64,000 bases of DNA from Pseudarthrobacter enclensis (GTDB lineage Bacteria > Actinomycetota > Actinomycetes > Actinomycetales > Micrococcaceae): positions 186,001 through 250,000 of the forward strand of contig NZ_JAUSRE010000003.1 of NCBI RefSeq assembly GCF_030811655.1. Reading direction: 5' to 3'. Position numbers and translations under genes: made by a program. Shown here piece after piece: positions 32,527 to 40,721 of the stretch. The notes under the pieces are model-generated. The model worked only from the letters and a program-made list of their open reading frames with translations. It searched no databases and was not told the DNA's origin. Within the stretch, counting starts at the first letter, position 1. Each line of letters starts with the position of its first letter.

Positions 32527-33542
32527 GGGGTGAGGAGGGCATGGACGCGGCGGAGCCGGTCCAGCCACCAGTCCCGGCGTTCCGCGGGAGCCGCAAACCG
32601 CTCAAGCAGCCCGGCGTCGGCGGCAACGTCCCGGAGGCGGATGGCGCCGTCGTCCGCCACCAACGGGTCAAGGGTGATGTCCGATTCGAACAGGGACACC
32701 GTTCCCAGGCCGCAGGCGTAAGGCAGTTCGGGAAGGGCGGCAGCGAGCGCCAGGCCGGCGCGGATGCCCACGGACGTGTCCAGGGCGGAGCTCACGACGG
32801 CGGGAAGTCCGGCGTGTGCCACGATGTCCAGGGCGCGCCGCACTCCCCCTAGCGGTCCCACCTTCACCACGAGAAGGTCGGCGGCGCCGGCCCGTGCCAC
32901 CTTGAGGGGGTCGGTTTCCTTGCGGACGCTCTCGTCCGCCGCGATCAGCACGGGTGTCCCGGCGGCCCGCAACAGGGACCGGACCTCTGCCAGACCCTCG
33001 ATAGACGGGACCGGCTGCTCGGCATACTCGAGCCCCACCGGCGCCAACCGGGTCAGTGACGCCACGGCGCCCGGCACGTCCCAGCCCCCGTTGGCGTCCA
33101 CACGGATGGCCGCAGCCGGCAGCGCGGCGCGGACCGCATGGACCCGGGCGACGTCGTCGTCCAGCGACTGTCCCTGCTCGGCCACCTTGACCTTCACCGC
33201 GTCCACCCGGCCGAACCTGGCCAGCACCTCCGCCACCCGGTCCGCGGAGACGGCGGGCACCGTGGCATTCACGGGAATGCTGTCACGCAGAGGGGCGGGG
33301 AAGCCCTGCCACCCTGCCTCGATGGCGGCGGCCAGCCAGCGTGAGGCCTCGGCGTCGCCGTATTCGGGAAACGGGCAAAACTCCCCCCACCCCATGGGGC
33401 CGCGGAGCAGGAGGGACTCGCGCTGCATGATGCCGCGGAACTTTACCCTCATGGGCAGGCTCACCACGTGCGCGCCCGCCAGCAGTTCCTCGAGCCGAGG
33501 GGCGGGCAAGCCAGGAGCAGGCGGGAGACCGGTGTTGGGCAT
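32511..33542 (-). CDS. menC: o-Succinylbenzoate synthase
   Basis: Enolase-superfamily dehydratase making o-succinylbenzoate for menaquinone. 343 residues with VDAVKVKVAEQG (catalytic Lys), AIRVDANGGWDVPGAV (Mg2+ Asp), GLEYAEQPVPSIEGLAEV, VLIAADESVRKETDP and LLVVKVGPLGGVRRALDI. The C-terminal SIAE and the stop codon come from the 60-bp palindromic repeat. The ATG at 33542 lies seven bases after a TACAGT -10 box (33550-33555), so a leaderless message is likely. The PLP decarboxylase gene ends 30 bases upstream on the same strand. Confidence 0.92.
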   Translation of the reverse strand: MPNTGLPPAPGLPAPRLEELLAGAHVVSLPMRVKFRGIMQRESLLLRGPMGWGEFCPFPEYGDAEASRWLAAAIEAGWQGFPAPLRDSIPVNATVPAVSADRVAEVLARFGRVDAVKVKVAEQGQSLDDDVARVHAVRAALPAAAIRVDANGGWDVPGAVASLTRLAPVGLEYAEQPVPSIEGLAEVRSLLRAAGTPVLIAADESVRKETDPLKVARAGAADLLVVKVGPLGGVRRALDIVAHAGLPAVVSSALDTSVGIRAGLALAAALPELPYACGLGTVSLFESDITLDPLVADDGAIRLRDVAADAGLLERFAAPAERRDWWLDRLRRVHALLTPSIAE

Positions 33543-33549
33543 GCCGTTT

Positions 33550-33555
33550 ACTGTA
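33550..33555 (-). promoter_or_regulatory. -10 box of menC
   Basis: TACAGT on the minus strand ends seven bases before the ATG; no clear -35 box. Leaderless arrangement. Confidence 0.5.
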
Positions 33556-33572
33556 CGCCGGGGACGCCGCCC

Positions 33573-35033
33573 CTACTCCCGCACCACCCGGATGGTGCCC
33601 AGCGACGGATCGGCAGGGTCGGGCAGAACCATGCCCGCCTTCAGCCCCGATTCCAGGTATTCCACGATGGCCTCGTTGATCCGTTCGCCGGGAACAACCA
33701 CCGGGATACCCGGCGGATACGGGGTGATCTGCTCCGCGGCGATCCGTCCCACAGCCTCCCGTGCCGGCACATCCTCGCGGGGCCCGAAGAAGGCGTCCCG
33801 CGGCAGGGCCACGGATTCCAGTTCCAGGTCCGACGGCGAGGGCAGGGAAACCTCCGGAGGGGCCGGAAGTGACGGAGCGGCGTCGATGAGCGCGCGCAAC
33901 GCCGCCAGCAGCCGCTCTGCGGAGGCGTCGTCGTCGGCCATGGACATGGTTGCCATGATGCGGCGGTGGTCACTGAGCCCCATGTCGATCCGGCAGTTTT
34001 CCCGCAGCCAGTCCGCCGCCTGGTAGCCGCTGATCCCCAGCCCCGAAAGGTCCATGAGAATCTGCAGCAGGTCCAGGTCGTGCGAGGATTCCTCGGCGAG
34101 GAGCTCGTCCTCGAGCACATGGATCCCGGGGAGCCCGTCGATGTCGCTGCGCAGCCTCTTGGCAAGGTCCAGGGCGTTGCTAAGCAGTTCTTTCCCGTGC
34201 TGGACCATCTGGCGGCGCCAGCCATCGATGGCCGAGTACAGGATGGCGTTGGGGCTGGTGGTCATCAACAGGTCCGCGCACTGGGACAGGTGCGCGGCGT
34301 CCACCAGGTCCCCCTGGAGGTGGTAGACCGACCCCTGCTCAAAACCGGCACCCATCTTGTGCACCGACACCACGCATACGTCAGCGCCGGCGCTCATCGC
34401 CCACGTGGGCAGGCCTTCATGGAAGGGCAGGTGTGCGCCCCAGGCCTCATCAACGATCAGGGGTTTCCCGCGGTCGTGGCATATCTTGGCGATGGCGGCG
34501 ATGTCCGCGCACGTGCCGTAGGGTGTGGGGCTGACGATCAGCGCGCCGGCGGCATCCGGATACCGCTCCCACATCTCCTCCACGTCCGCGGGGGACGGCG
34601 GGTGGGCAATGTGCAGGTTGGGGTCCCAGCGCGGCCGGATCCAGCGCGGCTGGATGCCGGAGAACACCAGCCCGGCGGTGATGGATTTGTGCGCATCGCG
34701 GCTGACCAGCAGATCACCTTTGCCGGCGGCCACGGCGATGACGGCTGCCTTCACCGACAGTGAGCTGCCGCAGGTGGAGAAGAAGGCCTGGTCCGCACCC
34801 ACGGCATCGGCCATGAGCTGTTCAGCCTTCTTCAAATACCCGCCGGATGACGAGCGGTCGTCCAGTCCTGCCGAGGCAAGGACGTCGGCACGAAAAGTGT
34901 CCGGCCCCAGGATGTTCCGGACGCGCGGGTCAGCCCCGCGCCCCTGCCGGTGGCCCGGCGGTGTGAAGCCGTAGCGGTCCAACTTGTGGTAGCTGTCCAG
35001 TGCGTCCAGCAACGGCGCTTCGTTGTGGTCCAT
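33573..35033 (-). CDS. Orn/Lys/Arg decarboxylase family PLP enzyme
   Basis: PLP-dependent decarboxylase, fold type I, 486 residues. Core features are YGFTPPGHRQGRG at the N terminus, FFSTCGSSLSVKAAVIAVAA (cofactor site), LIVDEAWGAHLPFH (Asp and His contacting PLP) and the Schiff-base lysine in CVVSVHKMGAGFEQGSVYHL. The C-terminal domain EQITPYPPGIPVVVPGERI is characteristic. Substrate (arginine, lysine or ornithine) cannot be assigned; polyamine formation is a reasonable inference. Start taken as ATG at 35033; a GTG two codons upstream is possible. It lies upstream of menC on the same strand. Confidence 0.85.
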   Translation of the reverse strand: MDHNEAPLLDALDSYHKLDRYGFTPPGHRQGRGADPRVRNILGPDTFRADVLASAGLDDRSSSGGYLKKAEQLMADAVGADQAFFSTCGSSLSVKAAVIAVAAGKGDLLVSRDAHKSITAGLVFSGIQPRWIRPRWDPNLHIAHPPSPADVEEMWERYPDAAGALIVSPTPYGTCADIAAIAKICHDRGKPLIVDEAWGAHLPFHEGLPTWAMSAGADVCVVSVHKMGAGFEQGSVYHLQGDLVDAAHLSQCADLLMTTSPNAILYSAIDGWRRQMVQHGKELLSNALDLAKRLRSDIDGLPGIHVLEDELLAEESSHDLDLLQILMDLSGLGISGYQAADWLRENCRIDMGLSDHRRIMATMSMADDDASAERLLAALRALIDAAPSLPAPPEVSLPSPSDLELESVALPRDAFFGPREDVPAREAVGRIAAEQITPYPPGIPVVVPGERINEAIVEYLESGLKAGMVLPDPADPSLGTIRVVRE

Positions 35034-35118
35034 GGTCACTCACTTTCGGTGGGGGGTCGGTCGGGTTTCGTTGCATGCTGCTCGTAAAGGCGGACGACGA
35101 CGCAGTCCAGCCAGGCGG

Positions 35119-36453
35119 TCAGGCTCCGGTAAGGGTGGTCCAGACGCCGATGCTGCCGGCCACCAGCATCACTGCCGCCGTGAACCAGCCCAGGGTGGCG
35201 GCGAGCCGGCCGTTTTTGTAATCGCCCATGATGGCTTTGTCCCTGGAGATCAGCATGGTGACCACCAGGAACGGGGCCGCAGCGATGCCATTGACGGTGG
35301 CGCTGAAGACCAGGAGCCCGATGGGGTCGGTTGAGAAGAAGCTGATGAGGACACCGGCAACCATGCCTACGCCCAGCAGGGCGTAGAACAAGGGGGCGCG
35401 CCGGGGGCTGAGGTCAAGGCCCCAGTCCTTGCCCAGCAGGCCGGCGAGTCCGGCTGCGCCGGAGGCGGCCAGCACCGGCACGCCCAGGACGCCCGTGCCG
35501 ATGAACCCGGCGGCGAACAGGAACGTGGCGGCCGGTCCCACTATCGGTTGCAGGGCTTTGGCCACGTCGGCCGCGGTGTTCACGTCCGTGCCGTCCTTGC
35601 CCAGGGTTGCCGCGGTGGCCGCCATGATCGAGAACATCACCAGGACGGAAAAGACCATGCCGATGAAAACGTCCGCCCGCGCTTTCCGCAGGGTATGGGC
35701 AGCGGCAGCAGCGTCCGGCCGGTCCTTCAGTCCCACGGCTTCCTCGCCGCCATGTTCCTCCGCCCGCAGTTCCTGCACCCGGTGTGCGCTCTGCCAGAAG
35801 AACAGGTAGGGCGAGATGGTGGTGCCCAGGACAGCGACGATCAGGCCCAGGTACTCCGGGGCGAAACTGAATTTCAGTCCCAGCAGGCCCTCCAGCACGT
35901 CGGGCCAGTTGACATTGGCAACGAACAGGACCGCCACATACGCAAGCAGCGTGACGCACAGCCATTTGAAGACTTTTGCGATGGCGGCAAACGATCCACT
36001 CATGAGCGCAACCGCGATCCCAACCCCGGCGATGGCGCTCCACAGGTGGTCGGGCCCGGCGCCGAGCATCTCCATGCCCTGCCCGATCGCCATCAGGTCC
36101 GCCGCCGCGTTGAGGATGTTGCCGACCAGGAGGGCGACGATCAGCACGGCAATCACCACCCGGGGGCGGCGGGAGAACTTGCGCCGGGCCAGCCTGCCCA
36201 GGCTCTCGCCGGTGGCCAGCGCCGTGCGGTCGCAGATCTCCTGGACGGCCATCATCATGGGCAGCGTCACCGGCACGGTCCACAGCATTCCGTTGGAAAA
36301 CGTCGCGCCGGCTTTTGCGTAAGTGGCAATACCCGACGGATCGTCGTCCGCTGCTCCGGTCACCAGTCCGGGACCGAGCAGCGAGCCGAAGCGGCGCAGG
36401 CGGGACTTCTGGGGAGGAGGCACTTCCTCAGGCACAACTGCTTTCGACGTCAT
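35119..36453 (-). CDS. NRAMP family transporter with non-canonical metal site
   Basis: Proton-coupled divalent metal transporter of 444 residues and about eleven helices. The helix-1 metal motif is DDPSGIATY instead of the DPGN of Mn/Fe transporters, and helix 6 has TTISPYLFFWQ in place of the methionine-containing MxxPH motif. The methionine confers transition-metal selectivity, so this belongs to the NRAMP-related group whose described members transport Mg2+ or Mn2+. Ribosome site GGGAGGATAAGG abuts the start. A palindrome lies 30 bases upstream, and the gene for a CorA transporter is next. Confidence 0.88.
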   Translation of the reverse strand: MTSKAVVPEEVPPPQKSRLRRFGSLLGPGLVTGAADDDPSGIATYAKAGATFSNGMLWTVPVTLPMMMAVQEICDRTALATGESLGRLARRKFSRRPRVVIAVLIVALLVGNILNAAADLMAIGQGMEMLGAGPDHLWSAIAGVGIAVALMSGSFAAIAKVFKWLCVTLLAYVAVLFVANVNWPDVLEGLLGLKFSFAPEYLGLIVAVLGTTISPYLFFWQSAHRVQELRAEEHGGEEAVGLKDRPDAAAAAHTLRKARADVFIGMVFSVLVMFSIMAATAATLGKDGTDVNTAADVAKALQPIVGPAATFLFAAGFIGTGVLGVPVLAASGAAGLAGLLGKDWGLDLSPRRAPLFYALLGVGMVAGVLISFFSTDPIGLLVFSATVNGIAAAPFLVVTMLISRDKAIMGDYKNGRLAATLGWFTAAVMLVAGSIGVWTTLTGA

Positions 36454-36482
36454 CCTTATCCTCCCTCATCGGCCTTCAAATA

Positions 36483-36496
36483 CTAAGCAAGCTTAG
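36483..36496. promoter_or_regulatory. Palindrome upstream of the NRAMP gene
   Basis: CTAAGC-AA-GCTTAG, with outer TACTAA/TTAGTA blocks. Placement 30 bases before the start and AT-rich dyad form suggest a metal-regulator (DtxR/MntR-like) operator. Confidence 0.45.
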
Positions 36497-36550
36497 GATT
36501 TAGTAGCCCATAGTAGGGCAAGAAGCTGGGAAGAGGGGATCAGCGCCGTC

Positions 36551-37567
36551 TTAGATCCACTTGTTGTGCTTGAACGCCAGGTACAGGACGAAACCCATGG
36601 CCACCATCAGGCCCAGCGCATAGGGGTAGCCATACGTCCACGTCAGTTCGGGCATATTGGTGAAGTTCATGCCGTAGATGGACGCCACCAGTGTGGGAGC
36701 AAAAAGGATGGCAGCCCAGGAGGATATGCGCTTCACCTGCTCATTCTGCTCAAAGCTGGACTCGGTCATGCGCTGCATCTCATCGTTTTGCCGCTGGGCC
36801 ACCAGGGCCGCGTTGACGGCGAGCGCGTTCTGGAGCAGGGCCCGGAAGGAGGCTACGCGCTCGTTGAGCCGGATTACGTGGTCCAGGACATCCCGGTAGT
36901 GGTCCCGAAGCTCGCCGGCCTGCTCGCGGTCCGGGGTTCCGGCCATCAGGGCCTGCAGGATTCCCGAGAGCGGACTCGTGGCCCGCTGGAAGATAATGAC
37001 CTGGCGGGACAGTTCGTAGATCCTGCGGGAAACGTCCGGATCGGCCCCGAACAGGTCGTCCTCGATTTCGTCGATGTCGTTCTCCAGGCCGGCCACAACC
37101 GGCTCGTATTCATCCACCACCTGGTCCAAAATCCCGTACAGCACGGCGTCCGGCCCCAGGGCCAGGAACTCCGGCATGGACTCCATGCGCCGGCGGACCT
37201 TGGCCAGGTCCGGGGACTCGGCATGCCTGACGGTGACCACGTACTCGTCGCCGGCAAAAACGTGGATCTCGCCGAAGTCCACTTTCTCCTCGTCGTCGCG
37301 GTACCGGGCGGGGCGCAGCACCAGGAACAGGCACTCGCCGTAGTGCTCCAGCTTGGCCCGCTGGTGGCCGGCAAGGGCGTCCTCAACGGCCAGGGCGTTG
37401 AGATCGAATTCCTCCCCCACGGACTGCAGTTCCTCCGGGTCGGGCCGGTACAGGCCTATCCATGCCATTCCCTCGCGCTGGCGGAGCAGGAAGTAGGTCT
37501 CGTCCAGGTCCTCCGGGTCCTCGGTACGCAGTCCGTTGACGTAGACCGCGTTGTCGATGATGGTCAT
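36551..37567 (-). CDS. corA: CorA family magnesium/cobalt transporter
   Basis: Pentameric Mg2+ channel of 338 residues. A cytoplasmic N-terminal alpha/beta domain is followed by a long helix (MQRMTESSFEQNEQVKRISS) and two membrane helices. The selectivity signature YGMNF after the first of these (VASIYGMNFTNMPEL) is intact, and the C terminus HNKWI is basic. The start at 37567 overlaps the stop of the regulator gene as ATGA, so corA is cotranscribed with the exporter and regulator upstream. The N-terminal 65 residues of an alternative longer frame are unlike CorA and were rejected. Confidence 0.92.
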   Translation of the reverse strand: MTIIDNAVYVNGLRTEDPEDLDETYFLLRQREGMAWIGLYRPDPEELQSVGEEFDLNALAVEDALAGHQRAKLEHYGECLFLVLRPARYRDDEEKVDFGEIHVFAGDEYVVTVRHAESPDLAKVRRRMESMPEFLALGPDAVLYGILDQVVDEYEPVVAGLENDIDEIEDDLFGADPDVSRRIYELSRQVIIFQRATSPLSGILQALMAGTPDREQAGELRDHYRDVLDHVIRLNERVASFRALLQNALAVNAALVAQRQNDEMQRMTESSFEQNEQVKRISSWAAILFAPTLVASIYGMNFTNMPELTWTYGYPYALGLMVAMGFVLYLAFKHNKWI

Positions 37568-38058
37568 TGCCCGCCCTCCCGCTCGCGTTCCCAGTCGTCC
37601 AGCAGTGCCGGCAGCCGGGAGTTGAGGAAGCGGTAGAACCGCGCCATTTCCGCTACCCGTTTGCGTGCCGGCGAGCCTTCGGGGAGGGTTCCGGCTGTGG
37701 CGTCCGTCAGTTCCGCGAGTTTGTCGTAGATGGGACTGTTCCGCATGGACACCACGTACCACTCATCCTCGTGCAGGGCGTAGAGGTCGCGGCGGCTGCC
37801 CGGTTGGGAGACGCGGTGGACGAACCCAACAGTCTGCAGGTAGCGCACGGCCCCTGACACGGCGGCGGCGCTGGCGCCCAGCCGCTCCGCGAGTTCGGCG
37901 GCGGTAAGGCTCCCCTGTTCCGAGGACACCAGCGCCAGCAGCGTCCGTGCCGGCATCTTGGGGAAGCCGGCCGCGGCGAAGGCGGCAGCAGTCCTTTCAG
38001 CAGCGGCGGCGGTCAGTTCCGGAGTCTGCGTATCGGCCACGCCCGTGTCCGCGCTCAT
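37564..38058 (-). CDS. MarR/GbsR-like transcriptional regulator
   Basis: Winged-helix regulator of 164 residues: an N-terminal helix, then the HTH LTAAELAERLGASAAAVSGA and wing VHRVSQPGSRRDLYAL, followed by a long helical dimerisation region. Pattern fits the GbsR-like branch (TAGIL). GGAGG lies ten bases before the ATG. It overlaps the exporter permease stop (ATGA) and the corA start (ATGA), so it sits inside the exporter operon and is probably its repressor, acting at the palindrome at 40688. Ligand unknown. Confidence 0.85.
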   Translation of the reverse strand: MSADTGVADTQTPELTAAAAERTAAAFAAAGFPKMPARTLLALVSSEQGSLTAAELAERLGASAAAVSGAVRYLQTVGFVHRVSQPGSRRDLYALHEDEWYVVSMRNSPIYDKLAELTDATAGTLPEGSPARKRVAEMARFYRFLNSRLPALLDDWEREREGGQ

Positions 38059-39677
38059 TCCGAGGCAACCTCCCGCCGCCGCATCATTGCAACCGCCAGC
38101 GCGCCTGCAGCGGCGGCAATCATCAGCATCCACCACGCACCGCTCCAGTCCGTGGCAGCCCCCCGCGGGACCGGTGTATGGGCGAATGGGGACAGGTCGC
38201 GCAGGCTTTGGTCGATGCCCAGCATGGCCCCCAGGATTCCCAACACCACGCCAAGGGCCAGCAGCGCCCAGCCGGCGGCGATGGTAGCGACGGGCCAGAG
38301 AACGAACACCAGGGCCGGTACCGACAGGTAGATCAGCGCCGCCGGCAGCTGGGCCACGGCGGTCTGCCAGAGCGCATCTGCCGGCATGGTCCCGTCACCG
38401 GAGCCGGCGAGCGTGGCCCAGGCCCCGACGCCGGCCAGTCCCACCACCAGCACCACGGCTGCTGCGCCCAGCACCAGGTACCCGGCCAGCCAGCGGACCC
38501 GCCCCACCGGGGCGGACAGCAGGAGTTCGGCGGTTCCGGCCGCTTCCTCCTGGCGCAGCCTGATGACGGCCTGGAGTGCGCAGGCCGCGGCCAGGACCCC
38601 GGCCATGGAGAACAGCACCGAAACCATGAGCTGGGTGAGCGAGGCCCCCTGGGACTGGAGCATGGCGCGCAGCATGGCGGTGATGTTGGTGTCCGGGGTG
38701 TCGACGGCGGCAATGGCCTTTCCCAGTGAGCCCGCCAGCAACCCCAGGGCCAGCCCGCTCAGGCCCCAGCCAATGATGGAGCCCGCCTGCAGCCGCAGGG
38801 CAAGGGCCACCGGGCTTCGAAGTCCGGGACGTGCGGCGGCTCGTCCCGGCCTGGTGCCCCACACGCTGGCCGCGCTGTCCCGGGTGCGGAGGATCACCCA
38901 CGCTCCCCCAAGGCAGGCGGCGCCCAGCGCGAGTGGCAGCAGCAACGGCCAAGCCCTGTCTCCCGAGAAGGCGAACGTCTGCTGGCCCCAGCCGATGGGA
39001 GAGAACCAGCTGGCAGCCCCCTCGGTCATGGTGGTCCCGCTGGCACCCGGCGTTCCCGTGGCGTCCCCGATCCCACGGAGCACGTAGGCCAGGACCACCA
39101 CGGCAGCGGACACGCCGTTGGCGCCGCGGGAGGTCCCCATGAACTGGGCCACCAGCAGTCCCACGCCAAGGAAGGCGAGGCCGACGACGCCCGTTGCGGC
39201 TCCGGCTGTCAGGGAACCATGGGGCTCCAGCCCCTGCGACATGAAGCCGCCGTAGACCGCGAGTGCCACGAGGAGGTTGGCGGTGATGCCATGGAGCAGG
39301 GTGGCGGTGTTGGGGAGCAGGCGGCCCGCGGGAGTAGAAGCGACCAGTTCCGCTGCACCGGTTTCCTCGTCCGCCCGGGTGTGGCGCACCGCCAGGAAGG
39401 TGCTCATCAGGCCGGCCAACAGTGCCAGGAACGCATAGATCAGGAAGAAGGTGAAGGCCCCCTGGTCCGCGCCGCGGGGCAGCCCGCGCAGCATCAGGAT
39501 GGCGGGGGTTGCGATGGCCACCTGCAGGATCTCGGTACGGCTGGCCACGCTGCCGTAGGTCTGGGTGACAGCGGCGGCTGCGAACAGCGCGAAGGCTCCG
39601 ATGGCCACCACCCAGCTGAGCAGCTGCCAGCGGTCCCGGCGCAGCCGTTGCCCCCACAGGACCAGGAGGACCGCCAT
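38055..39677 (-). CDS. ABC exporter permease
   Basis: Large membrane protein of 540 residues with about twelve helices in two related halves, like the TetR- or MarR-linked drug and antibiotic exporters of actinobacteria. It lacks an ATPase domain, which is supplied by the upstream gene. The repeated segment HTRADEETGAAELVASTPAG and RLRQEEAAGTAELLLSAPVG mark the two halves, each showing the E-E-x-G-x-x-E-L-L/V motif of this permease class. Start at 39677 follows the ATPase stop by one base. Substrate unknown; resistance to a hydrophobic compound is the usual role. Confidence 0.85.
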   Translation of the reverse strand: MAVLLVLWGQRLRRDRWQLLSWVVAIGAFALFAAAAVTQTYGSVASRTEILQVAIATPAILMLRGLPRGADQGAFTFFLIYAFLALLAGLMSTFLAVRHTRADEETGAAELVASTPAGRLLPNTATLLHGITANLLVALAVYGGFMSQGLEPHGSLTAGAATGVVGLAFLGVGLLVAQFMGTSRGANGVSAAVVVLAYVLRGIGDATGTPGASGTTMTEGAASWFSPIGWGQQTFAFSGDRAWPLLLPLALGAACLGGAWVILRTRDSAASVWGTRPGRAAARPGLRSPVALALRLQAGSIIGWGLSGLALGLLAGSLGKAIAAVDTPDTNITAMLRAMLQSQGASLTQLMVSVLFSMAGVLAAACALQAVIRLRQEEAAGTAELLLSAPVGRVRWLAGYLVLGAAAVVLVVGLAGVGAWATLAGSGDGTMPADALWQTAVAQLPAALIYLSVPALVFVLWPVATIAAGWALLALGVVLGILGAMLGIDQSLRDLSPFAHTPVPRGAATDWSGAWWMLMIAAAAGALAVAMMRRREVASE

Positions 39678-39678
39678 T

Positions 39679-40668
39679 TCAGCTCCGCCCCCTCGCGCCC
39701 AGCAGGTGCCGGCGCCCGCCATGGTTGCCTTCAGCCACCGGCTGGGCCGGGGCTCCGGCGCTGACGGACGCATCCCCGTAGTGCCGCAGGAACAGCTCCT
39801 CCAGCGACGGCGGCACGATGGTCAGGCCCTGCACGCCCAAGGCGCCCAGGGCGGGGAGCACTTCCGCAATCCGGTCCGAATCGGCGCTGAACCGGACCCT
39901 GCCGGCGTCGACGGCCAGGTCGTGCACCGCGGCAAGGCGGGCCAGGGCCTCCGGCTCCAGGCCGTCCGCGGCGAACGAGACCTCGGATCTGGTGAGGTGG
40001 CGCAGGGACTCCAGCGTGCCGCCGTCGACAATCCTGCCGGCACGGATGATGCTCACCCGGTGGCACAGCACTTCCACCTCGGACAGGATGTGGCTGGAGA
40101 GCAGCACGGTGGCCCCGCGGTCGACGGCGGCCAGCAGCTCCCCGCGGAAGACCTCCTCCATCAGGGGGTCAAGGCCGCTGGTGGGCTCGTCCAGCAGGTA
40201 CAGCTCGGCTTCGGTGGCAAGGGCTGCGATCAGGGCCACCTTTTGCCGGTTGCCCTTGGAATAGGCGCGCCCCTTCTTGGCGGGGTCGAAGTCGAACACC
40301 CGGCACAGGCGGTCCTTGCGGCGCCGGTAGGCGGGGCCGTCCGCCGTACCGCCGCGCAGCCGGGAGAGCAGGTCAATGGTTTCGCCGCCGGAAAGATTGG
40401 GCCAGAGCCGGACGTCGCCGGGAACATAGGCCAGCCGCCGGTGCAGCTCTGCCGCCTGCGTCCACGGCTCGAAGCCAAGAACGCTAACGGACCCGGACGT
40501 CGCCCTGGCGAGGCCCAGGAGAACGCGGAGGGTGGTGGACTTCCCGGCCCCGTTGGGCCCCAGGAAGCCATGGATTTCGCCGCTCCTGACCTCCAGGTCC
40601 AGTCCGTCCAGGGCCCGGACCTGACCGAAGTGCTTATGCAGGTTTGCTGTCTGGACAACCGCGTTCAT
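39679..40668 (-). CDS. ABC exporter ATP-binding protein
   Basis: ATPase of 329 residues of the drug-export class (CcmA/DrrA-like). Walker A GPNGAGKSTTLRVLL, signature-like YSKGNRQKVALIAAL, Walker B LYLLDEPTSGLDPLMEE and H-loop LLSSHILSEVEVL are present. The signature is unusual in having YSKGNRQ instead of LSGGQ, as seen in many DrrA-type exporters. A C-terminal accessory domain of about 100 residues follows. First gene of the operon; a palindromic operator lies 20 bases upstream of its start, shared with a divergent MFS gene. Confidence 0.88.
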   Translation of the reverse strand: MNAVVQTANLHKHFGQVRALDGLDLEVRSGEIHGFLGPNGAGKSTTLRVLLGLARATSGSVSVLGFEPWTQAAELHRRLAYVPGDVRLWPNLSGGETIDLLSRLRGGTADGPAYRRRKDRLCRVFDFDPAKKGRAYSKGNRQKVALIAALATEAELYLLDEPTSGLDPLMEEVFRGELLAAVDRGATVLLSSHILSEVEVLCHRVSIIRAGRIVDGGTLESLRHLTRSEVSFAADGLEPEALARLAAVHDLAVDAGRVRFSADSDRIAEVLPALGALGVQGLTIVPPSLEELFLRHYGDASVSAGAPAQPVAEGNHGGRRHLLGARGRS

Positions 40669-40687
40669 CCTTCAAGTCTTCGAAGTT

Positions 40688-40703
40688 TTCACAATTTTGT
40701 GAA
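40688..40703. promoter_or_regulatory. Operator palindrome between exporter operon and MFS gene
   Basis: TTCACAA-TT-TTGTGAA, perfect 7-bp arms, next to the self-complementary CTTCGAAG (40678-40685). It occupies the 53-base divergent gap, the natural binding site for the MarR/GbsR-like regulator of the exporter operon. Confidence 0.6.
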
Positions 40704-40721
40704 GGTACTAAAGTCCCACCT

